DNA of 17,121 nt, taken from NCBI GenBank assembly GCA_033720695.1, contig JAWWCA010000057.1:1-17121 (forward strand), read 5' to 3'. Each line of letters opens with the position of its first letter. Positions within the stretch are counted from its first letter, which is position 1. The translations under genes and the position numbers were made by a program. Below are positions 1 to 6,588 of this stretch, piece by piece. This stretch comes from DATGQT01 sp033720695 (GTDB lineage: Bacteria > Bacteroidota > Rhodothermia > Rhodothermales > Rubricoccaceae). The notes beneath the pieces were generated by a model, which worked only from the letters and a program-made list of their open reading frames with translations, ran no database searches and was not told the DNA's origin.

Positions 1-845
1 CCCGCGGCGTCGGGCGCGTTCTGCGAGCGGCCCCGGCGGCGGCCGCCTCGGCGGCCCCGGCGGCGGCGGGCGGGCTTCTCGCCCCCCTCGGCGTCGTTCG
101 CCTCCTCGCCCCGCGCCTTCGGGGCGTCCGGCGCCTCGCTCGGCGCCTCCTCGTTCGGTGCCGTCCGCTTCGCCTTCTTCGCGTCCGGCTTCGCGTCGGA
201 GTCCGGCGTGGACCGGTCGTCGCGCGGGCGGCTGGGACTACGACGCGCGGGCTTCTCGGCCGTCGCGGCGTTGTCGCCGCCGGTCTCGAGCTTGCCCGTC
301 TTCATCGTGAGGTCGATGACGAAGGGCGAGGGCCGGCGCGCGCGCTCTTCGTCGCGCTCCTGCTCCTCCTCCTCCTCCTCGCGGCGCCGGCGCCCTCCGC
401 GGCCTCGGGAGCGGCCCCGCCCCCGGCCGCGCGAGCGGCCTCGCCCGCCACGGTTCCGGGCGGGGGGCTCCTCGTCGTCGCTGTCGAAGTCGAGCTTGTC
501 CTCGATGTCGGGCTCGCTCTCGTCGTCGGCGACGCGCTTCTGCGGGGCGTGCGAGAGCGAGTGCCCGGCCTCGTACCCCGGCACCGGCTCGCCCGCGATG
601 GCGAGGAGCTCGGGGAGGTTGTCGGTGAGGTCCGAGAAGTGGAGGAAGGCGTCCTGCTTCTGGCCGATGTCCACGAACGCCGCCTTAATGGCGGGCATGA
701 TCTTGCGGATGCGGCCGAGGTAGATGTTGCCGAGGGTGCGGACGTTATCCGGATGTTCGACGTACAGCTCTACCAGCTCGCCATCCTCTACGATGGCGAT
801 GCGCGAGCGGTCCTTGCTCGCGTTGATGACGATCTCTTTCTTCAT
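1..845 (-). CDS. rng: Ribonuclease G/E family protein, N-terminal part (runs off window start)
   Basis: This is the first 281 residues of an Rne/Rng-type endoribonuclease, a family that cleaves single-stranded RNA in rRNA maturation and mRNA decay. The start is the ATG at 845-843 (MKKEIVINAS). Residues 1-75 match the opening of the family's S1 RNA-binding domain, with GNIYLGRIRKIMP at 39-51, AAFVDIG at 55-61 and DAFLHFSDL at 65-73. Instead of completing the S1 fold, the chain enters low-complexity sequence: an acidic patch (about 106-126), an Arg-Gly-Ser-rich tract (about 130-154), six consecutive Glu, then Lys/Glu/Ala/Pro-rich sequence and a second Arg-rich tract at the window edge. The rest of S1 and the catalytic domain must lie outside the window. 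No Shine-Dalgarno is visible; the ATG follows a C-rich leader. The gene is divergent from gltA. Family assignment is firm from the N-terminus; RNase G rather than E is inferred from the lineage. Confidence 0.85.
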   Translation of the reverse strand, partial: MKKEIVINASKDRSRIAIVEDGELVELYVEHPDNVRTLGNIYLGRIRKIMPAIKAAFVDIGQKQDAFLHFSDLTDNLPELLAIAGEPVPGYEAGHSLSHAPQKRVADDESEPDIEDKLDFDSDDEEPPARNRGGRGRSRGRGRGRSRGRGGRRRREEEEEEQERDEERARRPSPFVIDLTMKTGKLETGGDNAATAEKPARRSPSRPRDDRSTPDSDAKPDAKKAKRTAPNEEAPSEAPDAPKARGEEANDAEGGEKPARRRRGRRGGRRRGRSQNAPDAA

Positions 846-1466
846 GGGGGATGGGGGGGCGCGCTGGCGCGGAGCCTGGGCCACGGAGGGCTGCGCGGCG
901 CCGCCGGAGCGGACGGGCGAGCCGCGGGCCGAGGCCCGGGGTCGAGGCGCCGGGCGGCGCCACGGCGGGGCGGGCCCGCCCCGGCCAACCGGCCGGTCGG
1001 GCAGCCACCCAGCGGGCGAGCGCGCGGAGGATGTACAGAACGGGAGGCATCGGGCGATGCGGACCCAAAAGGGGTTGGACGGGCGTCGGGCTCGCCGCGG
1101 CCGCGAGGCGGGCGTGCGGAGCGCGAGCGTCGAGGCTAAGCGCGGGGCCGGCAGCAGGGGCCGCGGGGCGCCAGGCTGCGAGCCCGGCAGGGCGGCCTGC
1201 TGAGGGAAATGCGTGCGGGTCCGGCGGAGGCCGGCTTCACCCTATAGAACGGACGAGAAGCTACGCACAAGCCCGTGGGCCAGCAACGTGCTACGGCGGC
1301 CGGGCGCGCCGGGATCGCCCGGCGGGTCCCGGAGCGCGCTGTGGCGCGCGGCTTTCGCACGAAATCCGCCCGAACCCGGCGCACCTCGACGGGTTGACAG
1401 GGTTAGTATCCCTCGCGCTCCCGCCGCCGCCGGCGGGCCCTGCCGGCCCCGACCCGACCCGACCCC
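846..1466. other. Divergent intergenic region between rng and gltA
   Basis: These 621 bases hold no convincing gene; the open frames are Arg/Pro/Gly/Ala-rich and look like high-GC artefacts. Visible structure includes a perfect 6-bp inverted repeat (GCATCG-GG-CGATGC) at 1047-1060 and a hairpin at 1420-1437 with a 7-bp CCCGCCG/CGGCGGG stem, about 30 bases ahead of the gltA start. A TATAGA at 1243-1248 is AT-rich for this context but has no convincing partner hexamer. Both divergent promoters must lie here. A structured RNA cannot be excluded by eye. Confidence 0.5.
1394..1410 (+). promoter_or_regulatory. Weak candidate promoter element upstream of gltA
   Basis: TTGACA at 1394-1399 is followed at once by TTAGTATC (1403-1410), an AT-richer island within very GC-rich sequence about 60 bases before the gltA ATG. 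The spacing fits neither a sigma-70 promoter (no -10 about 17 bases after TTGACA) nor the full Bacteroidota TTTG/TAnnTTTG pattern. It is listed only as the most promoter-like spot. Confidence 0.22.
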
Positions 1467-2651
1467 ATGGCTACTCCCCCTTCCCCGCAGACCACCGGCC
1501 AGCCGGCCACCGACAACGGCGCCGCCCCCGTCAAGGCGCGAGGCCTCGAAGGCGTCGTCGCCCTCGACTCCGCACTCTCCTTCATCGACGGCGAGCAGGG
1601 GCTCCTGGTCTACCGCGGCTACAGCATCGAGGACCTCGCCCGCAACGCGACCTTCGAGGAGGTGGCCTACCTCCTCTGGCACGGCGACCTCCCCAACCGG
1701 GCGCAGCTCGACGACCTCCACGCGCAGCTCCGTGAGGCGCGCGCGGTCCACCCCGACCTCATCGACCACCTCCGGCACCACACGCCCAAGACCGCCAACC
1801 CGATGGCGGCGCTCCGCACGGCCGTCTCGATGCTCGCCCTCTACGACGACGAGGCCGAGGACATGAGCCGGGAGGCCAACCTCCGCAAGAGCATCCGCCT
1901 CACGGCGAAGCTGCCCACGCTCGTGGCCGCCTTCGACCGCATCCGCAAGGGGCACGAGCCCATGGCGCCCAAGGGCGAGGGCTCGACGGCGTTCGACTTC
2001 CTCTACATGCTCAACGGGGAGGCGCCGGGGCCCGAGGCCGAGAAGATCATGGACGCCGCGCTCGTGCTCCACGCCGAGCACGGCCTCAACGCGAGCACCT
2101 TCGCCGCCCGCGTCATCGGCGCCACCCTCTCCGACCTCTACTCCGCCATCACCGGCGCCATGGGCGCGCTCAAGGGGCCGCTCCACGGCGGCGCCAACAT
2201 CGCCGTGATGGAGATGCTCCTCGACATCGACGAGAAGGGGGCCGACCCCAGGACCTACATCGAGCAGAAGCTCGCCAACAAGGAGAAGGTCATGGGCATC
2301 GGGCACCGCGTCTACAAGACGCTCGACCCCCGCGCCACCATCCTCCGCGACATGCTCGAGGGGCTCTCTGAGGAGAAGGGCGAGCGCAAGTGGCTCGAGC
2401 TCTCCGACGCCATCCGGCAGACGGTCAAGGACGAGAAGGGGCTCGAGGCCAACGTCGACTTCTACTCGGCCAGCGTCTACTACCTCCTCGGCATCGCGCG
2501 CGACCTCTACACCCCGATCTTCGCCATCTCCCGGATGACGGGCTGGACGGCCCACCTCCTCGAGCAGTGGGAGGCCAACCGGCTCATCCGCCCGCGCGCC
2601 GGCTACAACGGCCCGCACGGCCTCACGGTGACGCCGATCGAGGAGCGGTAG
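1467..2651 (+). CDS. gltA: Citrate synthase
   Basis: Condenses acetyl-CoA with oxaloacetate to citrate, the entry step of the TCA cycle, in the cytoplasm. The 394-residue length and sequence fit the shorter citrate synthases of Gram-positive bacteria and archaea rather than the longer E. coli hexameric type. Active-site landmarks are HAEHGLNAS (202-210, His205), GPLHGGAN (His240), GIGHRVYK (His280, Arg281), NVDFYSASVY (Asp331) and AISRMTGW (Arg356). His240, His280 and Asp331 correspond to the E. coli catalytic triad His264/His305/Asp362. Residues 1-22 form a Pro/Thr/Ala-rich extension before the conserved domain begins at about KARGLEGVVALD. The ATG is preceded by three CGACC units (1450-1464) and no Shine-Dalgarno. 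The sdh operon follows in the same direction after 216 bases, a natural TCA-cycle grouping. Methylcitrate synthase is a close relative, but no propionate genes are nearby. Confidence 0.95.
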   Translation: MATPPSPQTTGQPATDNGAAPVKARGLEGVVALDSALSFIDGEQGLLVYRGYSIEDLARNATFEEVAYLLWHGDLPNRAQLDDLHAQLREARAVHPDLIDHLRHHTPKTANPMAALRTAVSMLALYDDEAEDMSREANLRKSIRLTAKLPTLVAAFDRIRKGHEPMAPKGEGSTAFDFLYMLNGEAPGPEAEKIMDAALVLHAEHGLNASTFAARVIGATLSDLYSAITGAMGALKGPLHGGANIAVMEMLLDIDEKGADPRTYIEQKLANKEKVMGIGHRVYKTLDPRATILRDMLEGLSEEKGERKWLELSDAIRQTVKDEKGLEANVDFYSASVYYLLGIARDLYTPIFAISRMTGWTAHLLEQWEANRLIRPRAGYNGPHGLTVTPIEER

Positions 2652-2687
2652 CCCGCGACCGCTCGGCGACCTCGATCCCAGGCTCGA

Positions 2688-2715
2688 CGGGGGCGGCTCG
2701 CATGGGCCGCCCCCG
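2688..2715 (+). terminator. GC-rich hairpin after gltA (possible terminator or attenuator)
   Basis: A perfect 10-bp stem CGGGGGCGGC/GCCGCCCCCG with an 8-base loop lies 37 bases past the gltA stop. It is not followed by a T-run (next bases CGCGTTCGTGG), so it is a weak intrinsic terminator at best. Partial read-through from gltA into sdh is possible. Confidence 0.45.
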
Positions 2716-2798
2716 CGCGTTCGTGGCGGCGCCGGCCAGCGTGCCGCCGTGGGGCCCCGGGGTTAACTTGGGATGAACCTGCTGCGCCCCGCCCGGGC

Positions 2799-2816
2799 TT
2801 TCAGTTTTCTCTGAAA
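2799..2816 (+). promoter_or_regulatory. Inverted repeat in the sdhC upstream region
   Basis: TTTCAG-TTTTCT-CTGAAA is a perfect 6-bp inverted repeat in an unusually AT-rich patch 52 bases before the sdhC ATG. Downstream, TAGCTTG (2836-2842) loosely resembles the Bacteroidota -7 element TAnnTTTG. The repeat could be an operator or part of the promoter of the sdh operon; no matching regulator is visible here. Confidence 0.3.
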
Positions 2817-2867
2817 CACCGCGCACGGAGGGCGGTAGCTTGCCCCCTCCGACGCTCGCCCCCCGCC

Positions 2868-3266
2868 ATGTCCACCGTCGTCCAGGAAGTCAAGCCCAAA
2901 CCCGTCACGCGGTACAAGATCCGCACGGGGATGTTCGCGTGGATGCTCCACCGGCTCACCGGCCTCGCCCTCGTGGGCTACCTCGTCGTCCACGTCTGGG
3001 GGCTGAAGGCGATCACGAACCCGGAGGCCTACAACGCCCTCATCGCGGGGTACCACGCGCCGGTCTTCAAGGTGGGCGAGTTCCTCCTCCTCGGCGCCGT
3101 GGCGTGGCACTCCCTCAACGGGCTCCGCATCGTGCTCATTGATTTCCTGGGGTGGAGCCCGAACCAGCGGAAGCTGTTCTGGACGCTCGGCCTCGTCGCC
3201 GCCGTCCTCTTCCTCGTCGGCGGCTACCCGAGCATCGCCGCCCTCGTCGACCACTTCAGCGCCTGA
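2868..3266 (+). CDS. sdhC: Succinate dehydrogenase membrane anchor subunit SdhC (cytochrome b556-like)
   Basis: First of two integral-membrane anchors of complex II; together they hold the catalytic subunits on the membrane, bind heme b and form the quinone site. The 132 residues contain three predicted membrane helices (about 25-47, 68-92, 103-125). The family signature MLHRLTG lies at 26-32 (His28, Arg29). Candidate heme and quinone-site residues are His42 in GYLVVHVWGL and His81 and Asp92 in AWHSLNGLRIVLIDF. This length and layout match SdhC of two-anchor enzymes, not the single larger cytochrome b anchor common in many Bacteroidota. The ATG at 2868 follows a C-rich leader without Shine-Dalgarno. 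sdhD starts 22 bases after the stop, so the two are surely co-transcribed. Which anchor is called C and which D is assigned by order. Confidence 0.88.
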   Translation: MSTVVQEVKPKPVTRYKIRTGMFAWMLHRLTGLALVGYLVVHVWGLKAITNPEAYNALIAGYHAPVFKVGEFLLLGAVAWHSLNGLRIVLIDFLGWSPNQRKLFWTLGLVAAVLFLVGGYPSIAALVDHFSA

Positions 3267-3288
3267 CGCGCAGCCGCGCGACGCCCCC

Positions 3289-3864
3289 ATGTCGAAGACC
3301 TACGGCCGGACCGCCCGGAGCAGCGCCTTCCAATGGTTCACCCACCGGATCACGGGGACCTTCCTCGTCTTCCTCCTCATCACCCACTTCTGGGTCCAGC
3401 ACTACGACCGGACGACGCGGAGCGTCACGAAGTCGGTGATCACGGCCGAGGAGGCCGAGCGCGGCGTGCTCCCCGAGTACTCCGACGAGGCCAACGAGGC
3501 CGTGCGCGAGCGCCAGGAGCGGATGCGCGACGGCGACGTGCCCCAGCCGATCATCCCCGCTGAGGGCGCCCGCTCCACCCCGACGGCGGCGCAGCCCGTC
3601 GCGGGCACGACGGCCGCCACGCCCTACGACGTCCTCATGCTTCGGCTGGCCGACCCCGTCTACGCCGTGCTCTGGAAAGGCTTCAACCTCCTCTTCCTCG
3701 TCTTCGCGCTGCACCACGGCTTCTACGGCCTCAACAACATCCTGACGGACTACATCCGCAACGACATGGTGCGCGTGACGGCCGTCACGCTCTCGTGGGC
3801 CCTCGCCCTCGTCCTCTTCGTCGTCGGCTCCTACTCCGTCATCGTCGCGGGCCTGAACGTGTGA
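3289..3864 (+). CDS. sdhD: Succinate dehydrogenase membrane anchor subunit SdhD with extended inter-helix loop
   Basis: Second membrane anchor of complex II, 191 residues. FTHRITG (17-23; His19, Arg20) opens helix 1 (about 20-38), which also carries His33. Helix 2 (about 127-150) contains ALHHGFYGLNNILTD, with His142/His143 as heme-ligand candidates and Asp154 at its end. Helix 3 is about 163-187. Typical SdhD proteins are about 115-130 residues; the excess lies between helices 1 and 2 (about 41-126), a hydrophilic stretch rich in Glu/Arg/Ala/Pro. With the usual topology this loop faces the periplasm. The start is the ATG at 3289, giving the conserved short N-terminus; an open frame further upstream overlaps sdhC and is not needed. 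The gap is 22 bases from sdhC and 44 bases to sdhA. The His motifs and context make the subunit assignment secure; the loop's role is unknown. Confidence 0.87.
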   Translation: MSKTYGRTARSSAFQWFTHRITGTFLVFLLITHFWVQHYDRTTRSVTKSVITAEEAERGVLPEYSDEANEAVRERQERMRDGDVPQPIIPAEGARSTPTAAQPVAGTTAATPYDVLMLRLADPVYAVLWKGFNLLFLVFALHHGFYGLNNILTDYIRNDMVRVTAVTLSWALALVLFVVGSYSVIVAGLNV

Positions 3865-3908
3865 CGGACGCGTCGGGCGCTCCCCCGCCCGCAACCCCTG
3901 AACCCCCT

Positions 3909-5651
3909 ATGACCTTCACCCACGACGTCGTCATCGTCGGGGCCGGCGGGGCCGGCCTGATGGCGGCGCTCTACGCCCGCGAGGGCGGCGCCGACGTCGC
4001 CGTCGTCTCGAAGCTCCACCCCCTCCGCTCCCACACCGGCGCGGCCCAGGGCGGCATCGGCGCCGCCCTCGGCAACGAGGAGGAGGACCGCTGGGACTGG
4101 CACGCCTTCGACACCGTCAAGGGCTCGGACTACCTCGGCGACCAGGACGCCATCGAGCAGATGTGCAAGGACGCCCCGCGCACCATCATCGAGCTCGAGC
4201 ACTACGGCGTCCCGTTCAGCCGCACCAAGGAGGGGAAGATCGCGCAGCGCCGGTTCGGCGGGCACACCCGCAACTACGGCGAGGCCGCCGTCCGCCGCGC
4301 CTGCTACGCGGCCGACCGGACCGGCCACATGATCCTCCACACCCTCTACGAGCAGTGCGTCAAGAAGCAGGTCCGCTTCTACGACGAGTACCAGGTGCTC
4401 GACCTCGTCCAGACCGAGGACGGCGCGGTCAACGGGTGCGTGGCCTACGAGATCCTCACGGGCGACGTCCACACCTTCCACGCCAAGGCCGTCTGCTTCG
4501 CCACGGGCGGCTACGGCCGCGTCTACAAGACGACCTCGAACGCGCACGCCGGCACGGGCGACGGCTTCGCGCTCGCCCTCCGCGCGGGGATTCCCCTCGA
4601 GGACATGGAGTTCGTGCAGTTCCACCCCACCGGGCTCTACCGCCTCGGCATCCTCATCACCGAGGGCGCCCGCGGCGAGGGCGGCATCCTGCGCAACTCC
4701 GAGGGCGAGCGGTTCATGGAGCGCTACGCGCCGACGGTCAAGGACCTCGCCCCGCGCGACATGGTCTCCCAGTGCATCTACAAGGAGATCCGTGAGGGCC
4801 GCGGCATCAACGGCAAGGACCACGTCGTCCTCGACATGACGCACGTCGGCGCCGAGGTGCTCGAGCACAAGCTCCCCGAGATCTCGACGTTCTCCCGCGT
4901 CTACCTCGGCATCGACCCGGTCAAGCAGCCGATCCCGATCGCGCCGACGTGCCACTACGCGATGGGCGGGATCCCGACGAACGCCGACGGGCAGGTCGTC
5001 CGCTCCGCCGACCGCGCCGACGTCGTGCCGGGCTTCTACGCCGCCGGCGAGTGCGCCTGCGTGAGCGTCCACGGCGCCAACCGCCTCGGCACCAACTCCC
5101 TCCTCGACCTCGTCGTCTTCGGGCGGCGGACGGGGATGGAGCTGGCCCGGGCCGTCCGCGAGGACTACACGCGCCACGAGCCCCTCCCCGACGACCCCGA
5201 GCGCCGCACCCGCGACCTCCTCGACGCCACCCTCGCCCGCACCGAGGGGGAGAAGGCCGTCGCCGTGCGAACGGACCTCCAGGAGAGCATGATGAAGAAC
5301 GTCTCGGTCTTCCGCAACGAGGACACCCTCGCCGAGGCGACCGAGGACCTCAAGGCGCTCCGCCCCCGCAGCCACAACGTCGTCGTCGGCGACAAGGGGA
5401 AGCGGTTCAACACCGACCTCATGGACGCCGTCGAGGTCGGGTTCATGGTGGACTACGCCGAGGCCATCACGGCCAGCGCCCGCAACCGGACCGAGAGCCG
5501 CGGCGCCCACTCCCGCGAGGACCACCCCGTCCGCAACGACGACGACTGGCTCAAGCACACGCTGTTCTTCGCCGACGGCGAGGGCGGCCACGAGATCGGC
5601 TACAAGGACGTCGTCATCACCCGCTTCCAGCCGAAGGAACGGAAGTACTGA
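3909..5651 (+). CDS. sdhA: Succinate dehydrogenase flavoprotein subunit SdhA
   Basis: Catalytic subunit of complex II; oxidises succinate to fumarate and passes electrons from FAD to the SdhB iron-sulfur clusters on the cytoplasmic face of the membrane. The 580 residues show the dinucleotide-binding motif VVIVGAGGAGLMAA (7-20) and SHTGAAQGG (41-49), where His42 is the expected covalent FAD attachment site. Active-site residues are all present: His239 in QFHPTG, Thr251-Glu252 in TEGARGEGG, Arg283 in APRD, His349 in PTCHYAMGG and Arg392 in HGANRLG. The C-terminal domain runs to KYKDV-like sequence ending in RKY. The start is the ATG at 3909 just before the flavin fold; the same frame extends upstream into sdhD, but that sequence is not conserved-looking. 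The full residue set and the sdhCDAB order favour succinate dehydrogenase; fumarate reductase is unlikely. The gap to sdhB is 77 bases and holds a repeat element. Confidence 0.97.
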   Translation: MTFTHDVVIVGAGGAGLMAALYAREGGADVAVVSKLHPLRSHTGAAQGGIGAALGNEEEDRWDWHAFDTVKGSDYLGDQDAIEQMCKDAPRTIIELEHYGVPFSRTKEGKIAQRRFGGHTRNYGEAAVRRACYAADRTGHMILHTLYEQCVKKQVRFYDEYQVLDLVQTEDGAVNGCVAYEILTGDVHTFHAKAVCFATGGYGRVYKTTSNAHAGTGDGFALALRAGIPLEDMEFVQFHPTGLYRLGILITEGARGEGGILRNSEGERFMERYAPTVKDLAPRDMVSQCIYKEIREGRGINGKDHVVLDMTHVGAEVLEHKLPEISTFSRVYLGIDPVKQPIPIAPTCHYAMGGIPTNADGQVVRSADRADVVPGFYAAGECACVSVHGANRLGTNSLLDLVVFGRRTGMELARAVREDYTRHEPLPDDPERRTRDLLDATLARTEGEKAVAVRTDLQESMMKNVSVFRNEDTLAEATEDLKALRPRSHNVVVGDKGKRFNTDLMDAVEVGFMVDYAEAITASARNRTESRGAHSREDHPVRNDDDWLKHTLFFADGEGGHEIGYKDVVITRFQPKERKY

Positions 5652-5655
5652 CGTG

Positions 5656-5724
5656 CTGCGTGATGCGTACTGCGTAAGGACTCGAACGCTACGGATCACG
5701 CATTACGGATCACGCATTACGCAG
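5656..5724. repeat. Short tandem/inverted repeat element between sdhA and sdhB
   Basis: Two exact copies of the 14-mer TACGGATCACGCAT lie back to back at 5690-5703 and 5704-5717, followed by a partial third copy (TACGCA). The right end, 5703-5724, is an imperfect inverted copy of 5656-5677: 18 of 22 positions match when one arm is reverse-complemented. The sequence is built from the word TGCGT and its relatives (CTGCGT, ATGCGT, CCGTAA). It is clearly less GC-rich than the flanking genes and fills nearly the whole gap, ending 4 bases before the sdhB ATG. It looks like a dispersed palindromic intergenic repeat rather than an operator. Confidence 0.7.
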
Positions 5725-5728
5725 CCTT

Positions 5729-6439
5729 ATGCAACTCACCGTCAAGATCCAGCGCTACGACCCGGACCGGGACGAGGCCCCACGCTGGGAGGAGTACCAG
5801 GTGCCCGCGGACCCGATGGACCGCGCGCTCGACCTCCTCCACCACATCAAGTGGCACGTCGACGGGAGCCTGACCTTCCGCAAGAGCTGCGCCCACGGCA
5901 TCTGCGGCTCCGACGCCATGAAGATCAACGGCGAGAACATGCTCGCCTGCTCCGTCCTCGTCCAGGACCTCGTCGGCAAGGACGGCGGGACCGTCACGTT
6001 CGAGCCGCTCCCGGCCGCGCCCGTGATCAAGGACCTCGTCGTGGACCAGGACCGGTTCTTCGCGAAGTACCGCGCCGTGATGCCGTGGCTCGTCAACGAC
6101 ACCCCGCCGCCGGAGAAGGAGCGGCTCCAGAGCCCCGAGCAGCACGCCGTGATCGAGGACGCCACGAAGTGCATCATGTGCGGGGCCTGCACGCACTCCT
6201 GCCCCAGCACGTGGGCCGACCCCGACTACCTCGGCCCCGCCGCCATGCTCAAGGCCTACCGCTACGTCTTCGACAGCCGCGACACCGAGCCCGAGGAGCG
6301 CCTCAAGGTGGTCGACTCCAAGGACGGGCTGTGGAAGTGCTACACCATCTTCAACTGCGTCCAGGCCTGCCCCAAGGGCATCGACATCACGCGGTGGCTC
6401 TCGGCCCTCACGCGGAAATCGGTCACGACGCGGTACTGA
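5729..6439 (+). CDS. sdhB: Succinate dehydrogenase iron-sulfur subunit SdhB
   Basis: Electron-transfer subunit of complex II, carrying electrons from the FAD of SdhA to quinone at the membrane anchors. The length of 236 residues is normal for the family. The N-terminal ferredoxin-like domain has the 2Fe-2S ligands Cys54, Cys59, Asp62 (SCAHGICGSD) and Cys74 (LAC); the Asp in place of a fourth Cys is also found in E. coli SdhB. The C-terminal domain has 4Fe-4S ligands Cys148, Cys151, Cys154 (KCIMCGAC) with Cys214, and 3Fe-4S ligands Cys158, Cys204 and Cys210, spaced as in E. coli. The ATG at 5729 lies 4 bases beyond the repeat element, so the leader of this gene differs from the C-rich leaders of its neighbours. 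It is the last gene of the operon, with a terminator 28 bases downstream. Confidence 0.97.
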   Translation: MQLTVKIQRYDPDRDEAPRWEEYQVPADPMDRALDLLHHIKWHVDGSLTFRKSCAHGICGSDAMKINGENMLACSVLVQDLVGKDGGTVTFEPLPAAPVIKDLVVDQDRFFAKYRAVMPWLVNDTPPPEKERLQSPEQHAVIEDATKCIMCGACTHSCPSTWADPDYLGPAAMLKAYRYVFDSRDTEPEERLKVVDSKDGLWKCYTIFNCVQACPKGIDITRWLSALTRKSVTTRY

Positions 6440-6467
6440 GCCCTGCGTCCCTCCCACCGTGCGACTG

Positions 6468-6498
6468 AACCCCCGGCGGGCCTTCCCGTCGGGGGTTT
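6468..6498 (+). terminator. Rho-independent terminator of the sdh operon
   Basis: A 13-bp stem (AACCCCCGGCGGG / CCCGTCGGGGGTT, one G-T wobble) with a CCTT loop begins 28 bases after the sdhB stop and is followed by TCCCGTT. The stem is strong and the T-tract short, the latter common in GC-rich genomes. It ends the sdhCDAB transcript. Confidence 0.8.
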
Positions 6499-6530
6499 CC
6501 CGTTATCTGCGGGCGTCGGCGGAAAAGGCC

Positions 6531-6558
6531 TTGTGGAAAGAGGGCGTTTTCGTAAGAT
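6531..6558 (+). promoter_or_regulatory. Candidate promoter for the first T9SS-tailed protein gene
   Basis: TTGTGG (6531-6536) and TAAGAT (6553-6558) are separated by 16 bases, a sigma-70-like arrangement in an AT-rich patch just past the sdh terminator and 30 bases before the ATG at 6589. It does not match the strict Bacteroidota -7 consensus TAnnTTTG, so the assignment is tentative. Confidence 0.35.
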
Positions 6559-6588
6559 GTAGTCTCCCATCACCAATTCCCCCCTCCC

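Noticed and set aside
846..1466. A small RNA or tRNA gene in the rng-gltA gap
   Set aside because: Several short hairpins exist, but no cloverleaf, no T-loop or anticodon pattern, and no riboswitch consensus that I can recognise.
1242..2618. A 458-codon minus-strand open frame across gltA
   Set aside because: The plus-strand frame is an unmistakable citrate synthase; the minus translation is Val/Glu/Gly/Arg-rich noise that spills into the intergenic region.
3831..5699. A 622-codon open frame on the minus strand across sdhA
   Set aside because: It is the mirror of a high-GC gene whose codons mostly end in C or G; its translation is Val/Asp/Gly/Ala-rich without family motifs, while sdhA on the other strand has all its catalytic residues.
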